64,000 nt of DNA, taken from NCBI GenBank assembly GCA_900316475.1, contig ONDA01000008.1, positions 89,166 through 153,165 of the forward strand, given 5' to 3'. Positions 33,383 through 41,168 of the stretch are shown here, piece by piece. Each line of letters begins with the position of its first letter. Position 1 is the stretch's first letter. This stretch comes from an uncultured Prevotellaceae bacterium. GTDB taxonomy: Bacteria > Bacteroidota > Bacteroidia > Bacteroidales > Bacteroidaceae. Below the pieces are notes generated by a model. The model was not told where the DNA came from and made no database searches. It was given only the letters and a program-made list of their open reading frames with translations. The translations under genes were made by a program, and so were the position numbers.

Positions 33383-33480
33383 GTTTAAGCGAGTGGAGAG
33401 CGAAGCTTGCTTCAGCTCTTCCGAACGGAGGTGACTCGACGTATGTCAAGGCACCGTTTTCGGATTCGGGTGCAAAAGTA
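33383..33480 (-). promoter_or_regulatory. tRNA-Cys leader with repeated tRNA 5' end and promoter
   Basis: A -7 element TACTTTTG (minus, 33473-33480) and TTTG at 33501-33504 (20-base spacer) form the promoter. The roughly 85-base leader contains a second copy of the first tRNA bases (AAACGGTGCCTTG at about 33450-33462) and a hairpin GAGC-T-GAAGC-AA-GCTTC-GCTC (33399-33419). Confidence 0.55.
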
Positions 33481-33486
33481 ATACTT

Positions 33487-33666
33487 TTATTTTGATTGGC
33501 CAAATATTTCGCATGTTTTTTTGTTGTAACACTGTTTTTTCAGTGTGCAGCCTTCACATTCGCAGCAAGTCTGGTCTTTTTTCTTCATGAGCTGACGTAT
33601 GCGCCATGCGGCGTATCCTGCTGTCAAAGCGACAATGATGAGGGTAATGGCCGTTTGATGTGTCAT
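33487..33666 (-). CDS. FeoB-associated-type Cys-rich membrane peptide
   Basis: 59 residues: one membrane helix at about 5-22 (TAITLIIVALTAGYAAW), a basic RIRQLMKKK segment, then a cysteine cluster CCECEGC with two later cysteines (CYNKKTC). This is the pattern of FeoB-associated Cys-rich membrane proteins, though no feo gene is near. Its ATG overlaps the stop of the lipid kinase (TAATG), so the two are co-translated. The end overlaps the tRNA-Cys promoter region. Confidence 0.65.
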   Translation of the reverse strand: MTHQTAITLIIVALTAGYAAWRIRQLMKKKDQTCCECEGCTLKKQCYNKKTCEIFGQSK

Positions 33667-34706
33667 TACAAGTTGGAGAGTTTGCGTAACATGAGTTTGT
33701 TGATAACCTGTATGCGGTGGCCACGCTTCTCTATGTCTACGCGTACATTATTTATATTATTAAAAAAGTCGCTGAAGGCATTGAGAAGAGGGTTGGGCTG
33801 CGCAACATCCTCGACAATGTTGGGATTGGTGACGATTTGTATGCCTAAATGCTCCATACTCACCACAACGTCGGCATCGGTCATGATGGGGTCGCCGTCG
33901 TAGTGGATGGCTCCAGGTTCGTTGCGGTGAATGTGCAGCTGCTTGGTGCGGAATGTCTTTATCTTAGAGTTGTGGGTGATGGTCTTTAGAAACAGGTCTG
34001 CCGCAATCTGTGGAGCTTCCAAAGCATTGAACGGCTCCATGATGATGACGTCCATCTCGCCGTCTTTCATCGTGGCACCGGGGGCGATGTAGGCATTGTT
34101 GCCGTATTGCGACGCGTTGGCACAGGCAATGAGGAATGCCTTGTAGTGGTGGCTGCCGTTCTCGTCACTCACCTCGTATGTCTCTGGCTTGTATTTCAGT
34201 CCCTCTTTCAGCACATTCTCTACGTAGGTGATAGGACCGCGCTTGCCTGCCTGTGCAAACTTCAGCGAGATGAAGGCGTCGAAGCCCATGCCACAGGTGC
34301 AGAAGAATGGCAGCCCGTTGATGATGCCGTAGTCGAAGTCCTCAATATGACAATGATTGATGATTTCCAGGCTTTTGCGCATGTCAATAGGCAGACAGAG
34401 GTGGCGGGCGAGTCCATTGCCTGAACCGCAGGGGATGATGCCCAGTGCTGTCTTACTGTGTACCAGCGAGCGCGCCACCTCATTGACGGTGCCGTCACCA
34501 CCGACGGCCACGACAATATCCGTATGCTCATTGGCACACTGCTTGGCAAGTTCTGCGGCATGACCCGCATATTCGGTATAGAGAATGCGATAGTCAAACC
34601 GACCTTTGTCGAGTGTCGACGCTATCAGGTCGGGTAAGGCATTCTTTGACCGAGTCCCCGAAATAGGGTTTACGATGAAGCAAATACTCCTTATCTTGTC
34701 ATTCAT
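33666..34706 (-). CDS. Diacylglycerol kinase-family lipid kinase
   Basis: 346 residues. IVNPISGTRSKN starts the DAGK catalytic domain, VVAVGGDGTVNEVARSL is the nucleotide-binding GGDGT motif and IIPCGSGNGLARHL the following loop; the C-terminal half is the beta-sandwich with APGATMKDGEMDV. Family members phosphorylate diacylglycerol, sphingosine or ceramide. The serine palmitoyltransferase gene is divergent from it, so a sphingoid-base or ceramide substrate is an attractive inference. Confidence 0.85.
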   Translation of the reverse strand: MNDKIRSICFIVNPISGTRSKNALPDLIASTLDKGRFDYRILYTEYAGHAAELAKQCANEHTDIVVAVGGDGTVNEVARSLVHSKTALGIIPCGSGNGLARHLCLPIDMRKSLEIINHCHIEDFDYGIINGLPFFCTCGMGFDAFISLKFAQAGKRGPITYVENVLKEGLKYKPETYEVSDENGSHHYKAFLIACANASQYGNNAYIAPGATMKDGEMDVIIMEPFNALEAPQIAADLFLKTITHNSKIKTFRTKQLHIHRNEPGAIHYDGDPIMTDADVVVSMEHLGIQIVTNPNIVEDVAQPNPLLNAFSDFFNNINNVRVDIEKRGHRIQVINKLMLRKLSNL

Positions 34707-34813
34707 GATTGCAAAAATACGAAATTACTCTGAATTTTCGCTATTATTCTTATTAATTTTCTCAAAAACAAACATTTATTACCAAAAAAATGCACGGATT
34801 CATAAAAAATGTG

Positions 34814-34821
34814 TAACTTTG
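34814..34821 (+). promoter_or_regulatory. Promoter -7 element of the serine palmitoyltransferase gene
   Basis: TAACTTTG fits TAnnTTTG, 44 bases before the ATG at 34866. Confidence 0.6.
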
Positions 34822-34865
34822 CAGCCTGATTGAAAAAAATATTTAGAAAATATACCAAAATCGGA

Positions 34866-36053
34866 ATGGGACAATTACAAAAAAAGTACGAAAGTTATCG
34901 TGAGCCGCAGAAGTTCATGGCTGCTGACGTGTATCCGTATTTCCGCGCTATTGAAGGAAAGCAGGGCACCGAGGTTGAGATGGGCGGACATAAAGTCCTC
35001 ATGTTTGGTTCTAATGCCTATACGGGCTTGACAGGCGACCAGCGCATCATTGATGCTGCCAAGGCTGCTCTCGACAAATATGGCTCAGGCTGTGCCGGTA
35101 GTCGTTTCCTCAACGGAACGCTTGACTTGCACATTCAGTTGGAAAAGGAAATCTCAGAGTTCATCGGCAAGGACGACTGTCTGTGCTTCTCTACGGGTTT
35201 CTCTGTTAATCAGGGCGTCCTGGCAATGGTAGTTGGTAAGGACGACTATATTATCTGCGACGATCGTGACCATGCATCCATAGTTGACGGTCGTCGTCTT
35301 TCGTTTGCCAAGCAGCTCCATTACAAGCATAACGATATGGAAGACTTGGAGCGCGTGCTCCAGAAGTTGCCCTACGATGCTATCAAGTTAATCGTCGTTG
35401 ACGGCGTGTTCTCCATGGAGGGCGACCTTGCCAAACTGCCCGAAATTGTTGAACTGAAGCACAAGTACAATTGCTCTATCATGGTGGACGAGGCACACGG
35501 TATTGGTGTCTTCGGACGTCAGGGTAGGGGCGTGTGCGACCATTTCGGACTGACCGACGAGGTAGACCTCATTATGGGCACCTTCTCGAAGTCGTTGGCA
35601 TCGATAGGCGGCTTCATCGCATCCGACTTCGACACAATCAACTGGTTGCGCCACACCTGCCGCACCTATATCTTCTCGGCTTCCAACACCCCTGCTGCCA
35701 CGGCTGCTGCTATGGAGGCTCTTCATATCATCCAGAAGGAGCCGGAGCGCATCCAGGCACTTTGGGATGTCACGAACTACGCCTTGAAGCGTTTCCGTGA
35801 GGAAGGATTCGAGATTGGTGAGACAGAGAGTCCTATCATCCCCCTGTATGTACGTGACGTCGAAAAGACATTCTTGGTGACCGCTCTGGCTTTCAAGGCC
35901 GGTGTGTTCATCAATCCTGTTATTCCCCCTGCCTGTGCACCTCAGGACACGCTGGTTCGCTATGCGCTGATGGCCACTCATACCAAGGAGCAAGTTGACC
36001 GTTCTGTGGTTGCTTTGAAAAAAATCTTTGTCGAGCAGGGTATTATCAAATAA
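34866..36053 (+). CDS. spt: Serine palmitoyltransferase
   Basis: 395 residues of the alpha-oxoamine synthase family. The PLP lysine lies in MGTFSKSLASIGG, with MVDEAHGIGVFGRQGRG and DDRDHASIVDG as substrate and cofactor loops. The N-terminus (GQLQKKYESYREPQKF) and overall sequence agree with the Bacteroidetes enzyme that condenses serine and palmitoyl-CoA, rather than with Kbl or BioF. I start at the ATG at 34866; a TTG 36 bases upstream is close to the likely transcription start. Confidence 0.85.
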   Translation: MGQLQKKYESYREPQKFMAADVYPYFRAIEGKQGTEVEMGGHKVLMFGSNAYTGLTGDQRIIDAAKAALDKYGSGCAGSRFLNGTLDLHIQLEKEISEFIGKDDCLCFSTGFSVNQGVLAMVVGKDDYIICDDRDHASIVDGRRLSFAKQLHYKHNDMEDLERVLQKLPYDAIKLIVVDGVFSMEGDLAKLPEIVELKHKYNCSIMVDEAHGIGVFGRQGRGVCDHFGLTDEVDLIMGTFSKSLASIGGFIASDFDTINWLRHTCRTYIFSASNTPAATAAAMEALHIIQKEPERIQALWDVTNYALKRFREEGFEIGETESPIIPLYVRDVEKTFLVTALAFKAGVFINPVIPPACAPQDTLVRYALMATHTKEQVDRSVVALKKIFVEQGIIK

Positions 36054-36067
36054 AAAGTACCGAAAAA

Positions 36068-36099
36068 TTTGGGCGGGTCAAAAATTCTTTGTAATTTTG
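36068..36099 (+). promoter_or_regulatory. Promoter of tRNA-Pro
   Basis: TTTG at 36068-36071 and TAATTTTG at 36092-36099, 20-base spacer, ending 17 bases before the tRNA. Confidence 0.75.
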
Positions 36100-36115
36100 C
36101 ACCCGCTTTTCATAA

Positions 36116-36188
36116 CGAGGTGTAGCGCAGTTGGTAGCGTTCCTGGTTTGGGACCAGGCTGTCGCAGGTTCGAGTCCTGTCACCTCGA
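36116..36188 (+). tRNA. tRNA-Pro (TGG)
   Basis: Acceptor CGAGGTG/CACCTCG, anticodon stem CCTGG/CCAGG with loop TTTGGGA (anticodon TGG), T arm GCAGG-TTCGAGT-CCTGT. CCA is not encoded. Confidence 0.95.
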
Positions 36189-36203
36189 CAATACGAAATG
36201 CGA

Positions 36204-36234
36204 AAGAGGCTGACTTCTTGAAAGTCAGCCTCTT
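36204..36234 (+). terminator. Hairpin downstream of tRNA-Pro
   Basis: AAGAGGCTGACTT (36204-36216) pairs perfectly with AAGTCAGCCTCTT (36222-36234) around a 5-base loop, followed by GTGTTTCG. The T tract is poor, but a 13-bp stem 16 bases past the tRNA suggests a terminator. Confidence 0.7.
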
Positions 36235-36296
36235 GTGTTTCGAATGGCACAAGGTATTGTTTTGGTACAAGAGGCTCTTTCATTAGAGTCCCTCTG

Positions 36297-37178
36297 TTAT
36301 ACATTCCTACTCGATGAAAGGCTTGTCTCTCTATATTTTTTTGGTGTCATTCCTGTCTCGCGTTTAAAGAAGCTGGTGAAGGCAGGGGAATTGGGGAAGT
36401 TCAGGCGTTCGGCAATCTCATAGGTCATCAGGTCACTCGTTTTCAGCAGTACTCGGGCTCTGAGGACGACGGCGCTGTTTATCCAGTACATCACGCTGTG
36501 ACCACTGGCCTTACTGATGACAGACGAAAGATGATGTGGACTGACCCGCAATTGTGAGGCATAGAAGGGAATGTTGCGCTCGCGTTCGCAATGCTGGCTC
36601 ACCATTATCTTGAATTGGCTGAAAAGTTGTTGGCTGCGTGGCAGAGCATCAGCCTTGTCGGCTGTTTCTGCGGCATGTTTTATATATTGTGCATTGCTGA
36701 TCATGGCCTCTGTCAATTGTTTCACAGTGTCATGACGGTAAGGCTGCTGGCTGGCGATGTCCCAAAGAAGATACATCATACGAAGAAACTGCTCAGCATC
36801 CTTAGGTGGACAAACCATAACAATGCTTTCTGAAATATGGATGTGCTGCTTGACAGCAATGCCGCATACAGACAGGTCGGTGCTGCAACGTGTACACTCC
36901 ATAATCATGTCGGGTGTGGTGAGTATGAGCATACCTTTCTGGATGTGGTAGTTCTCCAAGTCAAGATGGATGTAAGCCTCGCCGCTCATCACCAACAGCA
37001 ACCTCGGTTCAGGCAGCTGGTAAATCTCGCCCTCACGCAGAAAGGTACCATTGCGTGGATGCGCATTCAAGATTATAGTTACATCGGCATTGTTGATGAT
37101 GTGACTATCGTCGCCTCCAACTTGCCGCAAATCCATGTTGGTAACGGAAAAGTAATTGATATTTTTTGTTTTGCCCAT
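36297..37178 (-). CDS. AraC-family transcriptional regulator
   Basis: 293 residues. The N-terminal half (about 30-150) is a cupin-like effector domain (YQLPEPRLLLVMSGEAYIHLD); about 185-285 are the two HTHs (IPFYASQLRVSPHHLSSVIS and MTYEIAERLNFPNSPAFTSFFKRETGMTPKKYR). It is divergent from the efflux operon, with an 18-bp inverted repeat in the shared region, so it is the likely controller of that operon. The effector is unknown. Confidence 0.9.
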   Translation of the reverse strand: MGKTKNINYFSVTNMDLRQVGGDDSHIINNADVTIILNAHPRNGTFLREGEIYQLPEPRLLLVMSGEAYIHLDLENYHIQKGMLILTTPDMIMECTRCSTDLSVCGIAVKQHIHISESIVMVCPPKDAEQFLRMMYLLWDIASQQPYRHDTVKQLTEAMISNAQYIKHAAETADKADALPRSQQLFSQFKIMVSQHCERERNIPFYASQLRVSPHHLSSVISKASGHSVMYWINSAVVLRARVLLKTSDLMTYEIAERLNFPNSPAFTSFFKRETGMTPKKYRETSLSSSRNV

Positions 37179-37187
37179 AGAGCGAAA

Positions 37188-37273
37188 TTATGAATTTGTA
37201 TGATTCGATTACAAAATTAGTACATTTATTTGAGACGACCAAGGGCGAAATGGCAAATCATACAAATTCATAA
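37188..37273. promoter_or_regulatory. 18-bp inverted repeat, operator candidate
   Basis: TTATGAATTTGTATGATT (37188-37205) and its exact reverse complement (37256-37273) lie 50 bases apart between the divergent AraC and tolC-type genes. A partial third copy TACAATTTCATAATC lies at about 37283-37297, just before the efflux promoter. Confidence 0.7.
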
Positions 37274-37317
37274 TCTTTTTTGTACAATTTCATAATCAAA
37301 ATCTGGGAAAAACTATG

Positions 37318-37325
37318 TAATTTTG
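37318..37325 (+). promoter_or_regulatory. Promoter -7 element of the efflux operon
   Basis: TAATTTTG fits TAnnTTTG, 20 bases before the ATG. No good -33 box is present, as expected for an activator-dependent promoter. Confidence 0.6.
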
Positions 37326-37345
37326 CAGCAAAGAAAACAAAACGT

Positions 37346-38620
37346 ATGAATATGAGAAATAAATTTTTAACTATCGCGTTGGCTGTCACAAGTATGACAG
37401 CATGGGGGCAGACATTAGAGGAATGCCAGCAGGCAGCGGAGCGCAACTATCCACTAATCAAGCAGTATGACCTCATTACGAAAACAACGGAATTGACCGT
37501 TGCCAACATCCAGAAAGGCTGGTTGCCACAGGTTTCGGCCACAGCACAGGCAACTTATCAGAGTGATGTTGTGGCCTTCCAAGAACAGATACAGTCCATG
37601 TATCAGCAGATAGGCATCGACATGAAGGGGCTGACTAAAGACCAGTACCGTGTAGGAGTTGATGTCATTCAGACCATCTACGACGGCGGGACCATCAGCA
37701 GCCAGAGGCAAGTAGCCCGTCAGCAGAGAGAGGTACAGGAGGCACAAACGGAGGTTAATTTGTATAATGTACGCAAGCGCGTGAACGAGATGTACTTTGC
37801 CCTCCTGATGCTCGACGAACAGATCCTTTTGAATCACGACCTGAAGGAACTCCTGGCTGGCAACGAGCGGAAACTGCAGGTAATGATGAAGGGGGGAACG
37901 GCTGCCGAGAGCGACTGGAAGAGCATGAAGGCAGAACGGCTGAACGTAATGCAACAGACCACCAACCTGGAGTCGCAGAAGCGAATGCTGACGACAATGC
38001 TTTCTACATTCTGTGGCATAGAAGTGAAGGGTGTGCAGAAACCAGTCATAACCGAGAATAGTGGGGCGAACAATCGTCCAGAGCTACGTATGTTCGATGC
38101 TCAACTGCGTTTGGCAGCTGCTCAGGAGAAGGCGCTCAATTCGGCAATGATGCCTCGGCTCAGTGTCTTTGCCCAGGGCTATTATGGCTATCCTGGCCTA
38201 AACATGTTCGAGGATATGATGTCGCACGACTGGAGCCTGAATGGCATCATCGGAGCACGTCTGACGTGGAACATCGGAGCATTCTATACCCGAAAGAACG
38301 ACAAGGCGAAGCTACAGCTGCAGCGCGACCTGACGGAATCGAACCGCGAGGTGTTTCTCTTCAACAATCGTCTGGAGCAGATGCAGCAGGACGAAGAGAT
38401 TGCCCGCTACAAGCAACTGATGGCTGACGACGAGGAGATCATCACCCTGCGCTCAGCTGTCCGCAAGGCCTCGGAGTCAAAACTTTCACATGGTATCATC
38501 GACGTGAACGATCTGGTGCGCGAAATCAATCAGGAGAATGCTGCCCGCGTTCAGCAGTCAATGCATGAGATTGAGATGCTCAAGCAAATCTACGACAACA
38601 AATTTACCACGAACAAATAA
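37346..38620 (+). CDS. TolC-family outer-membrane efflux protein
   Basis: 424 residues from the ATG at 37346, which starts a signal peptide (MNMRNKFLTIALAVTSMTAWGQ); longer frames upstream run through the promoter. TLEECQQAAERNYPLIKQYDL is the first TolC helix; two long coiled-coil halves and barrel strands follow. It would form the outer-membrane channel of the export machine encoded by the next four genes. Confidence 0.9.
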   Translation: MNMRNKFLTIALAVTSMTAWGQTLEECQQAAERNYPLIKQYDLITKTTELTVANIQKGWLPQVSATAQATYQSDVVAFQEQIQSMYQQIGIDMKGLTKDQYRVGVDVIQTIYDGGTISSQRQVARQQREVQEAQTEVNLYNVRKRVNEMYFALLMLDEQILLNHDLKELLAGNERKLQVMMKGGTAAESDWKSMKAERLNVMQQTTNLESQKRMLTTMLSTFCGIEVKGVQKPVITENSGANNRPELRMFDAQLRLAAAQEKALNSAMMPRLSVFAQGYYGYPGLNMFEDMMSHDWSLNGIIGARLTWNIGAFYTRKNDKAKLQLQRDLTESNREVFLFNNRLEQMQQDEEIARYKQLMADDEEIITLRSAVRKASESKLSHGIIDVNDLVREINQENAARVQQSMHEIEMLKQIYDNKFTTNK

Positions 38621-38633
38621 AAACAAAAAGGAT

Positions 38634-39581
38634 ATGAGAAAGATATTTGCACTGGCAGGCGTAGCTCTGATGATGACCGCTTGCGGAAACAACGAGAAAG
38701 TGTATGATGCCACTGGCACTTTTGAGGCTACGGAGACCACTGTGTTTGCCGAGCAGACTGGTGCGTTGCTGACGTTTGACGTCAACGAGGGTGATGAACT
38801 AGCCATGGGCAGCGAAGTGGGACTCATCGACACCACGCAGACATGGCTGAAGATACTGCAATTGGGAGCTACGAAGGAGGTTTACCAGAGTCAGAAGCCT
38901 GACATGGAACGGCAGATAGCCGCCACCCGTCAGCAACTGGCCAAGGCGCAGCAGGACGAGCAGCGCTATCGTGAGTTGGTGGCCGACGGGGCCGCCCCCT
39001 CGAAGATGTTCGACGATGCCGCCAGTCAGGTAAAAGTATTGCAGCGACAACTCGACGCCCAGATATCGTCGCTGTCCACCAGCACCCGCGCTCTCGACAA
39101 GCAGACGGCTGCTGCCGACGTGCAGGTGAGCCAGCTGCAGGACATGCTGCGCAAGTGCCACATCACGACGCCCACCAAGGGTACTGTGCTTGAGAAATAT
39201 GTGGAGAGGGGAGAGTTCGTCTCTATAGGCAAACCGCTGTTCAAGATTGCTGATACAGAAGACATGTATATGCGCGCCTATGTCACCTCAGCACAACTAC
39301 AGAACATCAAGTTGGGCCAGAAAGTAAAGGTATTTGCCGACTATGGCGACAACCAGCGGAAGGAGTATGACGGCTCCATCTCATGGATTTCCTCACGCTC
39401 GGAGTTTACGCCAAAGACCATCCTTACTGATGACGAACGTGCCGACCTGGTGTATGCCGTGAAGATTGCCATTAAGAACGATGGCTTCGTGAAGATTGGG
39501 ATGTACGGGGGAATAAAAAGCCTCACCCCCAGCCCCTCTCCAGGGGAGAGGGGAGTGAATAGACATTTCCCTCGAAAATAG
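38634..39581 (+). CDS. HlyD-family periplasmic adaptor lipoprotein, C-terminus replaced by repeat
   Basis: 315 residues. The ATG at 38634 gives a lipobox leader (MMTAC, Cys17). A biotinyl-lipoyl-like part (GALLTFDVNEGDELAMGSEV), a long alpha-hairpin (about 80-180) and TPTKGTVLEKYVERGEFVSIGKPLFKI follow. After VKIGMYGG the last 23 residues come from a GC-rich dispersed repeat (39521-39559), so the natural C-terminus has been swapped for repeat-encoded sequence. Confidence 0.85.
   Translation: MRKIFALAGVALMMTACGNNEKVYDATGTFEATETTVFAEQTGALLTFDVNEGDELAMGSEVGLIDTTQTWLKILQLGATKEVYQSQKPDMERQIAATRQQLAKAQQDEQRYRELVADGAAPSKMFDDAASQVKVLQRQLDAQISSLSTSTRALDKQTAAADVQVSQLQDMLRKCHITTPTKGTVLEKYVERGEFVSIGKPLFKIADTEDMYMRAYVTSAQLQNIKLGQKVKVFADYGDNQRKEYDGSISWISSRSEFTPKTILTDDERADLVYAVKIAIKNDGFVKIGMYGGIKSLTPSPSPGERGVNRHFPRK
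39521..39559 (+). repeat. GC-rich dispersed repeat inside the HlyD gene
   Basis: CCTCACCCCCAGCCCCTCTC followed by CAGGGGAGAGGGGAGTGAA: internally palindromic (CCCCTCTCC/GGAGAGGGG). It encodes SLTPSPSPGERGVN. An inverted copy lies 85 bases on in the next gene. Confidence 0.85.
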
Positions 39582-39587
39582 ATAGCA

Positions 39588-41156
39588 ATGGACGAAGCAA
39601 TCATTGTAAAAAACGTCAGCAAAAGCTACGGGAAGAAAGTAACCACTCCCCTCTCCAACCGGAGAGGGGGCGGGGGTGAGGCTCCAGTGCAGGCACTCGA
39701 CGATGTGTCGTTCTCTGTCGGCAAGGGCGAGGTGTTCGGTCTCATCGGCCCCGACGGAGCAGGCAAAACCTCAATGTTCCGCATTCTCTGTTCGCTGCTG
39801 TTGCCAGAGACGGGGACGGCCTCGGTGGACGGCTTTGATGTGGTGAAACAGATGCGGCAGGTGCGTTGCCGGGTAGGCTATATGCCGGGCAAGTTCTCGC
39901 TTTATCAAGATTTGACTATTGAGGAGAACCTGAACTTCTTCGCTACGCTCTTTGGCACCACCGTTGAGGAGGGCTACGACTCGATAAAGGCCATCTACTC
40001 ACAGATTGAGCGCTTCAAAGACCGCAAGGCGGGGGCACTTTCGGGTGGTATGAAGCAGAAACTGGCCCTGTCATGTGCGCTGGTACATAGCCCGAGCGTA
40101 CTGTTCCTTGATGAGCCGACCACGGGTGTTGACCCAGTGAGCCGAAAAGAACTCTGGGAGATGCTCCTGATGTTGAAGGAGCGCGGCATCACCATCGTGG
40201 CCTCTACGCCCTATCTTGACGAGGTGCGCTGCTGCGAACGTGTGGCATTTCTTGACCACGGGAAGATAAGAGACATCGATACGCCGGATATTATCCTCGA
40301 CCGTTTTAAGGACGTCTTCAATCCTCCGCCATTAAAAGCCCCCCCTTCTGCCCCCGAGGGGGCTACAATAGCCTCTAACTCAAAAACTATAGAAGCCCCC
40401 TCGGGGGCCGTAGGGGGGGCTTCTGTCATTGAAGTCCAACATTTAGTCAAGGCCTTCGGATCGTTCCATGCCGTTGACGACATCAGCTTCTCGGTGAAGC
40501 GAGGCGAGATATTCGGTTTCCTCGGTGCTAACGGTGCAGGCAAGACAACGGCGATGCACATGCTGACGGGTCTGAACCAGCCAACCAGTGGTACAGGAAC
40601 CGTCGTAGGTTACGACATCCGCACGCAGTATGAAGAGATCAAGAAGCATATCGGCTACATGTCGCAAAAGTTCTCGCTCTACGAAGACCTGACGATAGCA
40701 GAGAATATCCGTCTATTCGCCGGCATCTACGGTATGAAGGACGATGAGATTCGCCACAAAACCGATGAACTCATGGAACGCCTGAAGTTCACGGAGCACA
40801 AGAACGACCTCGTTGGCTCGCTGCCATTGGGTTGGAAACAGAAGCTGGCCTTCTCGGTGTCTATCTTCCACGAGCCGGGCGTGGTGTTTCTTGACGAACC
40901 CACGGGTGGTGTCGATCCCGCCACACGCCGCCAGTTCTGGGAACTCATCTACGACGCTGCCGCACGCGGCATTACCGTCTTCGTGACTACCCACTATATG
41001 GACGAGGCTGAATATTGCGACCGTATCTCCATCATGGTTGATGGGAAAATCAAGGCAATGGGTACGCCTGCCGCTCTGAAAAAGGAATTCAATCAGCCAG
41101 ACATGGACCACGTCTTTACCTATTTAGCACGACAGGCAACAAGAAGCAGCGAATAA
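39588..41156 (+). CDS. Dual ABC transporter ATPase (two fused NBDs)
   Basis: 522 residues with two complete ATPase domains: Walker A GPDGAGKTS (about 62-70) and GANGAGKTT (about 312-320); signatures LSGGMKQK and the variant LPLGWKQK; Walker B LFLDEPTTGVDP and VFLDEPTGGVDP. This matches the fused ATPases of YhiH/RbbA-type drug or lipid exporters that pair with two ABC-2 permeases. Residues about 20-32 and 250-279 are encoded by dispersed repeats (39645-39683 and 40336-40422), the first in the N-terminal strand loop and the second in the linker between domains. Confidence 0.9.
   Translation: MDEAIIVKNVSKSYGKKVTTPLSNRRGGGGEAPVQALDDVSFSVGKGEVFGLIGPDGAGKTSMFRILCSLLLPETGTASVDGFDVVKQMRQVRCRVGYMPGKFSLYQDLTIEENLNFFATLFGTTVEEGYDSIKAIYSQIERFKDRKAGALSGGMKQKLALSCALVHSPSVLFLDEPTTGVDPVSRKELWEMLLMLKERGITIVASTPYLDEVRCCERVAFLDHGKIRDIDTPDIILDRFKDVFNPPPLKAPPSAPEGATIASNSKTIEAPSGAVGGASVIEVQHLVKAFGSFHAVDDISFSVKRGEIFGFLGANGAGKTTAMHMLTGLNQPTSGTGTVVGYDIRTQYEEIKKHIGYMSQKFSLYEDLTIAENIRLFAGIYGMKDDEIRHKTDELMERLKFTEHKNDLVGSLPLGWKQKLAFSVSIFHEPGVVFLDEPTGGVDPATRRQFWELIYDAAARGITVFVTTHYMDEAEYCDRISIMVDGKIKAMGTPAALKKEFNQPDMDHVFTYLARQATRSSE
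39645..39683 (-). repeat. GC-rich dispersed repeat inside the ABC ATPase gene
   Basis: ACTCCCCTCTCC...GGAGAGGGGGCGGGGGTGAGG is the inverted form of the 39521-39559 element. It encodes TPLSNRRGGGGEA near residue 20. Confidence 0.8.
40336..40422. repeat. Inverted pair of C-rich repeats in the inter-domain linker
   Basis: A 29-base arm (40336-40364, AAGCCCCCCCTTCTG...) and its near-exact reverse complement (40394-40422, 26 of 29 matching) flank a 29-base spacer. The whole is translated in frame as a Pro/Ala/Gly-rich linker. Confidence 0.85.
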
Positions 41157-41168
41157 TTTTGAAACGTT

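Noticed and set aside
36116-36188. tRNA-Pro as an integration site
   Set aside because: No duplicated 3' tRNA end or integrase was seen nearby.
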